From contig JAHIZV010000232.1 of the NCBI GenBank assembly GCA_018814445.1, positions 1-61,313 on the forward strand: 61,313 nt of DNA, written 5' to 3'. The notes beneath the pieces were generated by a model. That model saw only the letters and a program-made list of their open reading frames with translations, ran no database searches and was not told the origin of the DNA. This stretch comes from Verrucomicrobiota bacterium. GTDB taxonomy: Bacteria; Verrucomicrobiota; Kiritimatiellia; JAHIZV01. The position numbers and the translations under genes were made by a program. Positions 8,766-16,974 of the stretch are shown here, piece by piece; position 1 is the stretch's first letter; every line of letters begins with the position of its first letter.

Positions 8766-10432
8766 CATTAGGGCCAGAATCTCGCAAAAGGACCTTTCCG
8801 CAGATCCTGAAGAGGCGGTGGCTTGAGGGTATTGCGGGGCAGCGGGTCTTTGAGCGCGGGCTTGGTTACTGGCAGCGTGATCATGTCAAAGAGACTCGCT
8901 TTGAATCCGCTGACTACATCTCCGGTTGTGTTCAGGGCACGGAACTTTATGATGCGTGGTTGCGGCTGGATGAGGAGGGCTGTCTCGAGTACGGATGCAG
9001 TTGCCCGTACGCTGCAGAGGGACATTTCTGCAAGCATCTTGTTGCCCTTGGGTTGGCCTATCGCAATGAACGCTCAACCCCGCCATCGCCCCACCCACAG
9101 GGGCCGTTTCTGGATTACTTTGCACTGCGCGACTGGGTGCGCGCAGAGACTTCAGATCGGCTTTCCGATCTGTTGATGGCTGAAGCGGAACGGAATGAAC
9201 GGCTACATGCGATCATTTCTTTGTCCGCTGCGTTCGATGACTCGAACGGGCTGAACGTGGAGCTATGCAAGAACGTTCTTGATGATGCGCTCCGTGTCGA
9301 GCCCTGGCGACATGACGACTATGTTGCGGTAGTTAAACATGGTGCCGCGATGTTGCGGGCGCTGTTGGAGAGGGGTCACATCGATGAAGTCTGCGAACTG
9401 TCTGAGCGGATGTGGGCGCGACACGGGGAATATGCAGAGGATATCGACAGGCCGGACTACATTGGAGCCGCGTTATCGGCCATCAGGGATCTACACATCA
9501 AGGCGTGGCGTGCCCGGAAGCCGAGTCCAGAAGAGGTGGCCGAACATCTCTTCTGTATGATTACATCTGCCGAGCATGAGTTTCCGGGTATTCAACTCGA
9601 ATTGTTTGCTGATCTGCTGGGGGCAGACGGCTTCACTGTTCTTGAGAAGATGGTTGAGGAGGCCTGGAAACAATCTCAGGAAGTCGAGAGGTGGCAAGGC
9701 TTCGCGTGGTGGAATCTTGAAGACTTTCTGGCGAAACTGGCGGAGCGGCGGGGCGATTGGCGAAAGGTCGTCAGCATCAAGAAGAAGACTCAGCGCCGTC
9801 GGGAGTGGCCGGACGACGTTCTCCGCATCTACGAGGAACACGGCGAAGCGGAAGAGGCGTTTGCCTGGGCCGAGGAAGTATTCCGCGCGACAAAAGGCAT
9901 CCGCCACCCGAGTATCCTGCGGTATCTTGCCTCAGAATATGCGTCTCAGGACCGCGTTGATGAAGCCATAGACCTGATGTGGCAGCACTTCGTCCAGAAT
10001 CCCACGCACTACAGCTACAGCCATCTCAAGGGCTTCGCAGAGTATCTGGGTAGATGGGAAGATTTGCAGAAGAAGGCCGACGAGATGATGCCGCGGGAGG
10101 AGGAGCCACCTGAGGAGCAGGTGGGCGTTCTCTTTGACGCCGACACCGTTCGCATCGAGCGGATTACTTCGCATGGTCACTTGTCACCCGAGGGGTTCTG
10201 GTACGACCAGGACGAGGATGAGTGGGTGACGATTGTCGAAGGGGAAGGAGCTGTTCTTTTTGAGGGCGAAGAAGAACCGCGCATCCTGAAGCGGGGCGAT
10301 CATCTCTTCATTCCCGCGCATCAGCGGCACCGTGTTGAGTGGACTTCTGAGGAGGAGGCTACTGTTTGGCTGGCGGTATTTGTTCCTGCGTCTCCGGGGC
10401 CACCCGCGGGGTCACCCCTTCCGCCCCCGTGA
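8762..10432 (+). CDS. SWIM zinc finger protein with C-terminal cupin domain
   Basis: A 556-residue protein. Near the N-terminus a SWIM zinc finger is clear: C79-S-C81 ... C90-K-H92, the CxCxnCxH pattern. A long helical region follows (about 110-440), consistent with TPR-like repeats as in other SWIM proteins. The last hundred residues form a cupin barrel (VRIERITSHGHLSPEGFWYD ... GDHLFIPAHQRHRVEW), normally a separate small protein. SWIM domains bind DNA or proteins. The fusion to a cupin is unusual, and no enzymatic role can be assigned. Translation is coupled to the DUF5615 gene by an ATGA overlap. There is no further gene in the operon; the next gene is convergent. Confidence 0.75.
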   Translation: MTLGPESRKRTFPQILKRRWLEGIAGQRVFERGLGYWQRDHVKETRFESADYISGCVQGTELYDAWLRLDEEGCLEYGCSCPYAAEGHFCKHLVALGLAYRNERSTPPSPHPQGPFLDYFALRDWVRAETSDRLSDLLMAEAERNERLHAIISLSAAFDDSNGLNVELCKNVLDDALRVEPWRHDDYVAVVKHGAAMLRALLERGHIDEVCELSERMWARHGEYAEDIDRPDYIGAALSAIRDLHIKAWRARKPSPEEVAEHLFCMITSAEHEFPGIQLELFADLLGADGFTVLEKMVEEAWKQSQEVERWQGFAWWNLEDFLAKLAERRGDWRKVVSIKKKTQRRREWPDDVLRIYEEHGEAEEAFAWAEEVFRATKGIRHPSILRYLASEYASQDRVDEAIDLMWQHFVQNPTHYSYSHLKGFAEYLGRWEDLQKKADEMMPREEEPPEEQVGVLFDADTVRIERITSHGHLSPEGFWYDQDEDEWVTIVEGEGAVLFEGEEEPRILKRGDHLFIPAHQRHRVEWTSEEEATVWLAVFVPASPGPPAGSPLPPP

Positions 10433-10567
10433 TCGTGTGTCATTGCGAGTAGGGATTGTCCGACGAAGCAATCCAGATCAGATCGTGCGGGATCGGGATG
10501 CAGTCTGAGTCCAACAGGCCGGAACTGGATCGCTTCCAGCTGAAGCCATCGCGATGACCGGGGTGAT

Positions 10568-11743
10568 CTACGAGTCCGCTCTGAACCAGTGCTGCGTTCT
10601 GGTGCAGAACTTGACGAGCATGAGCATGACGGGGACCTCGATCAGGACACCGACGACAGTTGCCAGGGCGGCGCCCGACGACAGTCCGAACAGCATGGTT
10701 GCTGTGGCTATAGCGACCTCGAAGTGATTTGACGCGCCGATCATGGCCGACGGTGCGGCATCGGCGTACGAAAGCTTCAGCAGTTTGGCCAGCCCGTATC
10801 CCAGGGCGAAGATCAGAACGGTTTGAATAAACAGGGGAACGGCGATCCAGAGGATGGTCAATGGGTTCGAAAGGATGACTTCTCCCTTGAACGAGAAGAG
10901 CAGCACAAGCGTCAACAACAAAGCGATGATCGTTACAGGCGTAAGCACATGGAGGAACTTCTCTTTGAACCACTCTTCGCCCTTATGAAGGATGATGGTG
11001 CGGCGAGAGATGTATCCGGCGACAAGGGGCAGGGCGACATAGATGCCGATCGAAAGCAGTAAGGCCTGCCACGGAACAGGAAGTTTGCCCACCCCGAGAA
11101 GAAAACCGCCCAATACGCCGTAAAGCACGAGCATGGTCAGAGAGTTGATGGCAACCATCACAAGCGTATGGCCATCATTCCCCCGAGCAAGAAAACCCCA
11201 TACGAGCACCATTGCAGTACATGGAGCGATGCCGAGCAGAATACAGCCGGCGAAATAGCTTCGCCACAGGGGGACCTGCAGCATCTTGATGCCGTCGACG
11301 AGAACGACCGCTCCCGAGCCATAAGTTGCGCCGACTGTTAAGTCCAGGCCGAAAGGCATCTTCACCAGATCTGTTGCTTCAGATCCGATGAATCCATGAA
11401 AGACGATGCCGAGAAAGGCGTAGGCGATAGCGAACATGGTAAAAGGTTTGATGGCCCAGTTGATGAACAGCGTGAGGCCGACCGGCTTTACGCTCTTTCC
11501 CGCCTTCACGACTTCCGCGAAATCGATTTTGACCATGATCGGATACATCATGAAAAACAGACAAATGGCTATGGGAATCGATACAATCGGAGCTCCATTC
11601 ACTGCAATCGCCATACCGTCCAGCGCCTTGGCAAATCCCGGGGCGAGTTTCCCGAGCACGATTCCTATTATGATGCAGAGGCCGACCCAGACAGTCAGGT
11701 AGCGCTCAAATATGTTCATGGCCTTCTTTGTTTGTTCACTCAT
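10568..11743 (-). CDS. acr3: Arsenite efflux transporter, ACR3 family
   Basis: An inner-membrane antiporter expected to expel arsenite (and perhaps antimonite). The 391 residues form about ten membrane segments. The conserved family cysteine is visible in [12 protein letters not shown], and the helix 9 region carries [13 protein letters not shown], also diagnostic of ACR3. The gene follows arsC by 3 bp and shares the arsR-arsC-acr3 operon on the minus strand. ArsR presumably represses it until arsenite binds. Confidence 0.94.
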   Translation of the reverse strand: MSEQTKKAMNIFERYLTVWVGLCIIIGIVLGKLAPGFAKALDGMAIAVNGAPIVSIPIAICLFFMMYPIMVKIDFAEVVKAGKSVKPVGLTLFINWAIKPFTMFAIAYAFLGIVFHGFIGSEATDLVKMPFGLDLTVGATYGSGAVVLVDGIKMLQVPLWRSYFAGCILLGIAPCTAMVLVWGFLARGNDGHTLVMVAINSLTMLVLYGVLGGFLLGVGKLPVPWQALLLSIGIYVALPLVAGYISRRTIILHKGEEWFKEKFLHVLTPVTIIALLLTLVLLFSFKGEVILSNPLTILWIAVPLFIQTVLIFALGYGLAKLLKLSYADAAPSAMIGASNHFEVAIATATMLFGLSSGAALATVVGVLIEVPVMLMLVKFCTRTQHWFRADS

Positions 11744-11746
11744 GAT

Positions 11747-12175
11747 CTATTCTCCGTCCATCAGCGCTCCGGGCAGCTTCTTGACGAAGACTTTGATCTC
11801 GTCACGGATGCGGCGGTAGCAATTCAGTTTTTCTTCTTCCGACTCGACCAATTCCGCGAGCTTCGGCGGATCGTCAAACCCCGCATGAACCACTTTGGTA
11901 ATCCCCGGGAAGAAGGGGCAGTTCTCGTTGGCGTGACCGCAAACCGTCACGACGTAGTCAAACTCCACGTCCTTCAGTTCATCGACGTGCTTCGAGCGAT
12001 GACCTGAAATGTCGACGCCGGTTTCGGCCATCACCTTCACGGCGCTCGGATTCAGGCCATGGGTTTCGATGCCCGCCGAGTAGGCGTTGATCACGTGCCC
12101 CTTGAGAGCTCGTGCCCACCCTTCCGCCATCTGACTGCGGCAGGAATTTCCGGTGCAGAGGAAAAGGACGTTCAT
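11747..12175 (-). CDS. arsC: Thioredoxin-coupled arsenate reductase
   Basis: Reduces arsenate to arsenite for export by ACR3. The 142-residue protein has the low-molecular-weight phosphatase fold: P-loop CTGNSCR (C7, C12, R13) and the redox pair C79 and C86 in TVCGHANENCP. This matches the thioredoxin-dependent class rather than the glutaredoxin class. The ATG at 12175 overlaps the arsR stop as ATGA. The frame continues seven codons upstream inside arsR, but MNVLFLCTGN is the normal family start. The thioredoxin-like genes at 13353 and 13962 may supply electrons. Confidence 0.93.
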   Translation of the reverse strand: MNVLFLCTGNSCRSQMAEGWARALKGHVINAYSAGIETHGLNPSAVKVMAETGVDISGHRSKHVDELKDVEFDYVVTVCGHANENCPFFPGITKVVHAGFDDPPKLAELVESEEEKLNCYRRIRDEIKVFVKKLPGALMDGE

Positions 12176-12546
12176 CTTTCCAGGATTCGGCGGCACAGCT
12201 TCTCCATATCCATTTTCCTGATCTTCTTGAGTTTCGCGTTGTCCGCCTTGATCTCCGGCGTGTTTTCCAATGTTTGGAAAACCATGGTTGTGATTCTTCC
12301 AAGCATTGGAAGTTTTCGTTTTGACGGCAGGGAGTAGTAAACCCAGCGGCCGTTCTTCCGGCTCTGAATCAGGCTGGCCTGCCGCAGAATAGACAGATGC
12401 TTCGAGACCGTTGACGGGGCGAGGCCCAGCAACTCAATAAGCTGGCAGACGCAGAGCTCGCCGTCGCGGACGGCGCACAGAATCCGCGTCCGGTTGGCAT
12501 CTGAGAGCGCTTTGAAAACATTAAGAGTGTCGTCCATATCAGTCAC
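12172..12546 (-). CDS. arsR: ArsR family metalloregulator with embedded palindromes
   Basis: A 124-residue winged-helix repressor. The As(III)-binding motif ELCVCQL (C32, C34) sits ahead of the recognition helix APSTVSKHLSIL, as in classical ArsR. After YYSLP (about residue 74), the C-terminal part (76-97) includes LPMLGR and VFQTLE, encoded by two TTCCAANNNTTGGAA palindromes (12265-12311). The total length is normal for the family, so these seem to overwrite rather than extend the coding sequence. It heads the arsR-arsC-acr3 operon and probably autoregulates it. An alternative start is the ATG three codons in. Confidence 0.92.
   Translation of the reverse strand: MTDMDDTLNVFKALSDANRTRILCAVRDGELCVCQLIELLGLAPSTVSKHLSILRQASLIQSRKNGRWVYYSLPSKRKLPMLGRITTMVFQTLENTPEIKADNAKLKKIRKMDMEKLCRRILER
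12265..12311. repeat. Two TTCCAANNNTTGGAA palindromes inside arsR
   Basis: Copies lie at 12265-12279 (spacer TGT) and 12297-12311 (spacer GCA), 32 bp apart. On the arsR strand they are translated as FQTLE and PMLG in different frame phases of the palindrome. They have the same motif and spacing as the hsdS and 58.1-kb clusters. Confidence 0.85.
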
Positions 12547-12650
12547 CGATAATTCGCCAGATATAGAAATATACGCCGTCCTTCCCGCAAGTCAAGGGCG
12601 CTGAAGAACTGAAGGGAGGCCAACGGGATATCCGCTGCCGCAGGAAGTTG

Positions 12651-13349
12651 TCAGCGGCAGGTATACAACAGATAGAGACCGGCGAGGATCACGAGCACGC
12701 CGCAGACTTTCTTAAGAATGCCCGCGCCTTTGGATTTCTCGTTCCAGTTCAAGTAGTGCTGTACAGCCTCCGTGCTTGTTCCTGCCAGTACAATGACCGA
12801 GCAATGCCCGGCTCCGTAGACGATGAGAAGAAGAAAGCCGTAGCCTGCGCTGGTTGCGGCGACCTTATAGGTTACCGCCAGCACAGGAGCCATGTAGGCA
12901 AATGTACAGGGCCCGAGTGCGATGCCGAAAACGAGGCCAAGAACGAACGCGGCCAGCATGCCCCTGCGCTTCATGCCGATCTTTCCGGGGCCGGACCACG
13001 GCATCGGGACAGTGCCAAGCAGATGAAGTCCCACGAGGAAGAATACGCCGGCCACGAAGTAGTTTCCGTACCGTCCGACGTCACCCATCATACGGCCTGC
13101 TGATGCCGTGATGGCCCCGATTGCGGCTATGGTGATCAAGATGCCGAGGGCGAAAAGCAGCGAGATCACGAAGGCGCGCTTCATCGAAATGCGGCCCTGT
13201 TTGTCAATGAAGCCCACGATCAGCGGAATGCTGGCCAGGTGGCATGGGCTCAGCAGGATACTCAGCATACCCCAGGCAAAAGAGGCGAGGATGGCGATCA
13301 GCGGTGAGCCCTCTACCGCGTGCCCCAAGGATTCGAAGAGATGCTCCAT
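12651..13349 (-). CDS. CcdA/DsbD-like transmembrane thiol transporter
   Basis: An integral membrane protein of 232 residues with six hydrophobic segments and the two CcdA cysteine motifs, SPCHLASIPL (about residue 35) and GPCTFAYMAP (about 148). CcdA proteins carry electrons from cytoplasmic thioredoxin across the membrane to extracytoplasmic thiol proteins. The gene ends 104 bp upstream of the arsR start, on the same strand. It lies 3 bp downstream of an exported thioredoxin-like gene, its likely partner. Both sit in the arsenic island, where such pairs are often found. Confidence 0.88.
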   Translation of the reverse strand: MEHLFESLGHAVEGSPLIAILASFAWGMLSILLSPCHLASIPLIVGFIDKQGRISMKRAFVISLLFALGILITIAAIGAITASAGRMMGDVGRYGNYFVAGVFFLVGLHLLGTVPMPWSGPGKIGMKRRGMLAAFVLGLVFGIALGPCTFAYMAPVLAVTYKVAATSAGYGFLLLIVYGAGHCSVIVLAGTSTEAVQHYLNWNEKSKGAGILKKVCGVLVILAGLYLLYTCR

Positions 13350-13352
13350 GAC

Positions 13353-13811
13353 TTACTCAGAGTTCGCGTTTTCGAGCGAGTATCCCAACTCCTTCCATTT
13401 TCCGACAATATCCTCTGCTCCGTAGAAACCTTCATGCCTGAAGAGTTCCTTGCCGTCGGGCGCAAGGAATACCTGTGTCGGAATCAGGCGAATTCCGTAT
13501 TTCTCGGCAGGCTCCGGGTCTTTCCATACGTCGTGGAATACGACATTCATGCGTCCGGCGTACTCTTCCTTGAGCGCATCCAGAATGGGTGCCATCTTCT
13601 TGCAGGGAATGCACTTTCCGGCACCGAGATCCACAAGCGTAGGCAGTGTCGCGGCCGATGACGCCTCTGTCTGTTCGCCCGGGCTTGTTATCGCGGGCGG
13701 CCGGGGTGCCGACTCTCTACTCTCCGCAGGACGTTTCAGAACCAGCACTCCCGCCGCCGCAGAGGCTACGGCCAGAACAATGGCCGCGTTCATTATGGTC
13801 TTCCCAGACAT
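13353..13811 (-). CDS. Membrane-anchored thioredoxin-like protein
   Basis: A 152-residue protein with an N-terminal signal anchor (residues 7-26, NAAIVLAVASAAAGVLVL) and a thioredoxin fold. The active site is C67-I-P-C70 in GKCIPCKKM. The usual Trp before the first Cys is Lys. The cis-Pro region IRLIPTQVF is intact. The start at 13811 was chosen for the CGGAG a few bases upstream; a longer ORF to 13880 lacks a good ribosome site. It probably acts outside the inner membrane, reduced by the CcdA-like protein encoded 3 bp downstream. Confidence 0.87.
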   Translation of the reverse strand: MSGKTIMNAAIVLAVASAAAGVLVLKRPAESRESAPRPPAITSPGEQTEASSAATLPTLVDLGAGKCIPCKKMAPILDALKEEYAGRMNVVFHDVWKDPEPAEKYGIRLIPTQVFLAPDGKELFRHEGFYGAEDIVGKWKELGYSLENANSE

Positions 13812-13961
13812 TCTATTGACTCCGTTTCTTCTCAAGTGTCTCCAGAGGTCTCGTGAACCCGGGAGAACGACCGCCGCCACAAGGATCGGGCCCAGATCAC
13901 TACTGCCGCTCTGAGGTCAACAGCGCCGGCCCGGTATCGTGAGTGGCACATCATTCACTGC

Positions 13962-14192
13962 CTACCCGAGAAGCCCTTTGATATCCTCGACCGAGAGAAC
14001 CTTGCCGGTGTTCTTGACCTGGCCGTCAACCGCCAGCCCCGGCGTCATCATGACACCGAACTTCATGATCTCATTAATGTCCGTCACTTTCTCGATGTCG
14101 CACTCGACGTCGAGTTCCTTCGCAGCCTGCTCCGCATTCGACGTCAATGTCCTGCACTTCGGGCATCCCGTACCCAGTATCTGTATCTTCAC
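13962..14192 (-). CDS. Small thioredoxin-fold redox protein
   Basis: A 76-residue protein starting MKIQILGTGCPKC, with a C10-P-K-C13 redox site and the cis-Pro motif GVMMTPGLAVDG. It belongs to the small 'redox-active disulfide protein 2' type of thioredoxins that accompany DUF318 permeases in metalloid islands. The GTG at 14192 follows a strong AGGAGAGGAAGG. An ATG at 14234 would place that ribosome site inside the gene, so the GTG is preferred. It follows the permease gene by 53 bp on the same strand, so they are probably co-transcribed. Confidence 0.83.
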   Translation of the reverse strand: MKIQILGTGCPKCRTLTSNAEQAAKELDVECDIEKVTDINEIMKFGVMMTPGLAVDGQVKNTGKVLSVEDIKGLLG

Positions 14193-14245
14193 CCTTCCTC
14201 TCCTTTTTAGATCGTCAGTTGATGCCTTGTTCACGCTCCACTCCT

Positions 14246-15547
14246 CTACGAAATGAAAGCTCCGAAGATCATGCCCGTTATCGTTGCCATGACGATCACA
14301 AGCGTTACGAAGACGACCGTCTTCTTCGTTCCCATCACGCTGCGGATGACGAGCATGTTGGGTAGACTCAATGCCGGACCGGCCAGCAGTAGCGCGAGGG
14401 CCGGACCTTCTCCCATGCCGTTGTTCAGCAAGCCTTGAAGGATCGGCACTTCCGTCAACGTGGCAAAGTACATGAACGCTCCGACCACCGAGGCAAAGAG
14501 ATTGGCCTCAAGGGAATTGCCGCCGACGAACTTCGAGACCCAGGTCGATGGAATCAGGCCTTCTCCGCCGGGCTGTCCCAGCAGGAGTCCGGCAACGATG
14601 ACGCCGCCGAACAGCAGCGGCAGAATCTGCTTCGCGAAGCCCCAGGAGGAATCAAACCATTCTCCACACTCGCCTTTGTTAGTGCTGGTGATCGCGGAAA
14701 GGCCGATCATGCCGGCGGCAAAGGCTATCATGGGAATCTCCGGGAAGAGCAGCGCAAGTATCACCGCCGGAATCGAAGCGAGCAGCATCTTCCACCACCT
14801 CATCTCGTACCAAACGATCAAAATCACGGCCAGGGCAACGGAGAACACGGAGGTGATAATCCACTTGGCCGAGAAGATCGCGTGCCAAAGCCCCGTCTCC
14901 TGCATGGGCTTGCCCCAGTTGGCGAAGACCAGGATCGCGACCATCGTGAAGAAGTAAATCGCGTTCTGCCGGAGCGGGCGCTTCACCTCGGGTTCCGGCA
15001 TCGCCATCTGCGCCTCCGCCTTGGCCACTTCTTCTTTCAGAAAGATCAAGTGCATGAGCAGTCCAATGACCACGCTGAACAGCACGGCGCCGACAGCGCG
15101 TGCGATGCCGAGCTTCACGCCCAGCACGCGCGCCGTCAGCGCGATCGCCAGAACGTTGATTGCCGGCCCGGAGTAGAGAAAAGCCGTTGCGGGGCCAAGT
15201 CCGGCGCCCATGCGATAGATGCCTGCAAAGAGCGGGAGAACTGTACAGGAACATACGGCGAGAATCGTGCCGGAGACGGACGCCACGCCGTAAGCCAGCA
15301 CCTTGTGCGCCTTCGCGCCCAGATACTTCATGACCGATGCCTGGCTGACGAACACAGCAATCGCGCCGGCAATGAAGAAAGCCGGGATGAGGCAAAGCAG
15401 GACGTGCTCCTGCGCATACCACTTCAGCAGATGGAGCGACTCCATGACCGCGTTGTCAAACCGGCCGTTTCCGACCGGCAGATAGAAGCAGGCAAGGAAT
15501 ACTCCGATAATCAGAGTCAGTTTCTGCCACTCATTTTTCCAGTTCAT
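14246..15547 (-). CDS. DUF318 (ArsP-like) permease
   Basis: A 433-residue membrane protein with about ten hydrophobic segments and a central soluble loop (about 170-185). The paired family motifs are present: GTILAVCSCTVLPLFAGIY with two cysteines near residue 100, and the C-terminal half repeat ending ATLTEVPILQGL ... LAGPALSLPNM. Members export organoarsenicals or other metals, and the substrate here is unknown. The start MNWKNEW at 15547 is chosen over an upstream extension that would overlap the arsR gene. The gene lies between an ArsR gene (50 bp upstream) and a small thioredoxin. Confidence 0.86.
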   Translation of the reverse strand: MNWKNEWQKLTLIIGVFLACFYLPVGNGRFDNAVMESLHLLKWYAQEHVLLCLIPAFFIAGAIAVFVSQASVMKYLGAKAHKVLAYGVASVSGTILAVCSCTVLPLFAGIYRMGAGLGPATAFLYSGPAINVLAIALTARVLGVKLGIARAVGAVLFSVVIGLLMHLIFLKEEVAKAEAQMAMPEPEVKRPLRQNAIYFFTMVAILVFANWGKPMQETGLWHAIFSAKWIITSVFSVALAVILIVWYEMRWWKMLLASIPAVILALLFPEIPMIAFAAGMIGLSAITSTNKGECGEWFDSSWGFAKQILPLLFGGVIVAGLLLGQPGGEGLIPSTWVSKFVGGNSLEANLFASVVGAFMYFATLTEVPILQGLLNNGMGEGPALALLLAGPALSLPNMLVIRSVMGTKKTVVFVTLVIVMATITGMIFGAFIS

Positions 15548-15596
15548 GCGACGCCACTTAACAGGTTCTATTCGGCAAGAAGCCAGCTCAGGAAAA

Positions 15597-15926
15597 TCAC
15601 TTCGCGATCTCGCACGCTGCGCGTCCCCGTTTCTTCCTCGCCTCAATAACAGATTCCACGCATGTAAAAAAGTTGAGCACACACGGTGACAACAGGCGGT
15701 AGAACACCTGCAGGCCCCGCTTGTCGTCCTGCACGAGGCCCGCTCTCTTGAGTACGGACAAATGTTTGGAGACGGTCGACATATCGGCCCCTACCATCTT
15801 CTGCAGCTCGCAGACACAACGCTCCCCTTCCGCCAGCTTCTCGACCATCAGCAGGCGCGAAGGATGCGCCAGGGCTTTGAGTATGTCCGCCCTCCGCAGG
15901 AGGCGTTCCTGTTCGGCTTTCTTCAT
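15597..15926 (-). CDS. Second ArsR family regulator
   Basis: A 109-residue winged-helix repressor with the metal site GERCVCELQ (C37, C39), recognition helix MSTVSKHLSVL, and extra cysteines near the C-terminus (C82, C89, C105) that could complete an arsenite or other metal site. The start at 15926 is supported by GTGAGG six bases upstream. An upstream in-frame extension would run through the operator palindrome. It is the first gene of the permease-thioredoxin operon and probably controls it. Confidence 0.88.
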   Translation of the reverse strand: MKKAEQERLLRRADILKALAHPSRLLMVEKLAEGERCVCELQKMVGADMSTVSKHLSVLKRAGLVQDDKRGLQVFYRLLSPCVLNFFTCVESVIEARKKRGRAACEIAK

Positions 15927-15943
15927 AAAGACCTCACAATAAG

Positions 15944-15965
15944 TATTTGGTAAAATAGCCAAATA
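15944..15965. promoter_or_regulatory. Palindromic operator upstream of the second arsR
   Basis: A perfect inverted repeat TATTTGG-TAAAATAG-CCAAATA lies 18 bp upstream of the ArsR start. ArsR-family repressors bind AT-rich inverted repeats of this kind over their own promoters. The assignment to this regulator rests on position and symmetry. Confidence 0.72.
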
Positions 15966-16032
15966 GTGTTTTTCTGTCAAGGGGAAGGATCAAGCGCAGG
16001 ACTGTATTCCGCTGAGCACGGGGAACAGAGGG

Positions 16033-16860
16033 CTATCGGCGGTTTTCTCCTGTTCCCCTGCATGCGTCGCAGGGCAGGAGCTTTTTTCCGCCGCAGTCAG
16101 GGCAGGTGATGACGGCCTTGCCTTTGCACGTTTCGCATGGCTCGGTGATAAGGTTGCTTTTCGTGCCGGATGCTTTGATGCCCATGATGCAGCCTTGATC
16201 AGGACATGGCACGACTCCGGTTCCGCCGCAAGTGCTGCATCCGACGAGTCCAATGCCTGAACAATCAGGGCAGACATGAGGAGCGGCCTTCTTGAAGGCC
16301 TTTTTCTGCTGTCGGCTGAGTTGCCGGTAGAGTCTCCCCGGGATCCACACGCCGCGGACGTTCTTCATTCCTTTTCTGGTCTGGACAAGAGAGTGTCCTT
16401 CCCGTGCCCGCGCGAGGCTTCTGCTGACCTCCTTCGGGCTCTTTCTCCCTTCCAGCAGGCCGGACCCCTCACAAACAGCGCATGCAGATTCTTTGTCAGG
16501 AACGGCTTTGATATTCCCCCAGATGCTGAAGCCCGGCACGCGAGCGTGTCCGTCCCCCCCGCATATAGGACAGGGCCGGTCTGTCAGCATGAACCGCGCG
16601 CGACTCACCGACCGGATCTTTTCCAGCTTCTTGCCGAACTTCCCGCCTTTGTCTTCAGCGAAATCCAGCCATACGAGAACATTGCCGGCGTGAATGAAGG
16701 CGACTTCATAGCGTCCTCGCTGGAAGTCGTTCAGGGCTATCGCGTACTCGCGCTCGATGGACTTCGTATCAAAGAAAGGTTGAATGTCGGCAGACAAGCC
16801 CGTTGTGACATTCGCGCAAACGAGCAGAAGCACGAAGCAAAGTTGCACTCCTCTCACCAT
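16033..16860 (-). CDS. Exported CxxCxGxG zinc finger protein (shorter paralogue)
   Basis: A 275-residue protein with a signal peptide (residues 1-24, ending TTGLSA). About seven DnaJ-type CxxCxGxG-like motifs are present, including CPICGGDG, CAVCEGSG, CPDCSGIG, CSTCGGTG and CDACRGTG, but no J domain. In DnaJ such motifs bind zinc and unfolded clients. Here they are predicted to act outside the cytoplasm, so a role in folding or redox handling of exported proteins is inference. It is a clear paralogue of the next upstream gene: both share a VWIPxxxxRxLxxxxxxAxKxxAP segment before the main finger block. Confidence 0.75.
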   Translation of the reverse strand: MVRGVQLCFVLLLVCANVTTGLSADIQPFFDTKSIEREYAIALNDFQRGRYEVAFIHAGNVLVWLDFAEDKGGKFGKKLEKIRSVSRARFMLTDRPCPICGGDGHARVPGFSIWGNIKAVPDKESACAVCEGSGLLEGRKSPKEVSRSLARAREGHSLVQTRKGMKNVRGVWIPGRLYRQLSRQQKKAFKKAAPHVCPDCSGIGLVGCSTCGGTGVVPCPDQGCIMGIKASGTKSNLITEPCETCKGKAVITCPDCGGKKLLPCDACRGTGENRR

Positions 16861-16974
16861 GACCGGTTCTCACCTCCCGATGAATCGGTGAATCAGTCTA
16901 CGTTCATAGATACACAGAATCGTCCGTACAGTAACAAAAGATTCGGACCTTTTTGCGAGGGCGGGGAGGGATCT

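Noticed and set aside
14435-15649. 404-codon plus-strand ORF opposite the DUF318 permease
   Set aside because: Antisense of a membrane protein gene, with a composition of Arg/Asp/Gly/His typical of a shadow frame.
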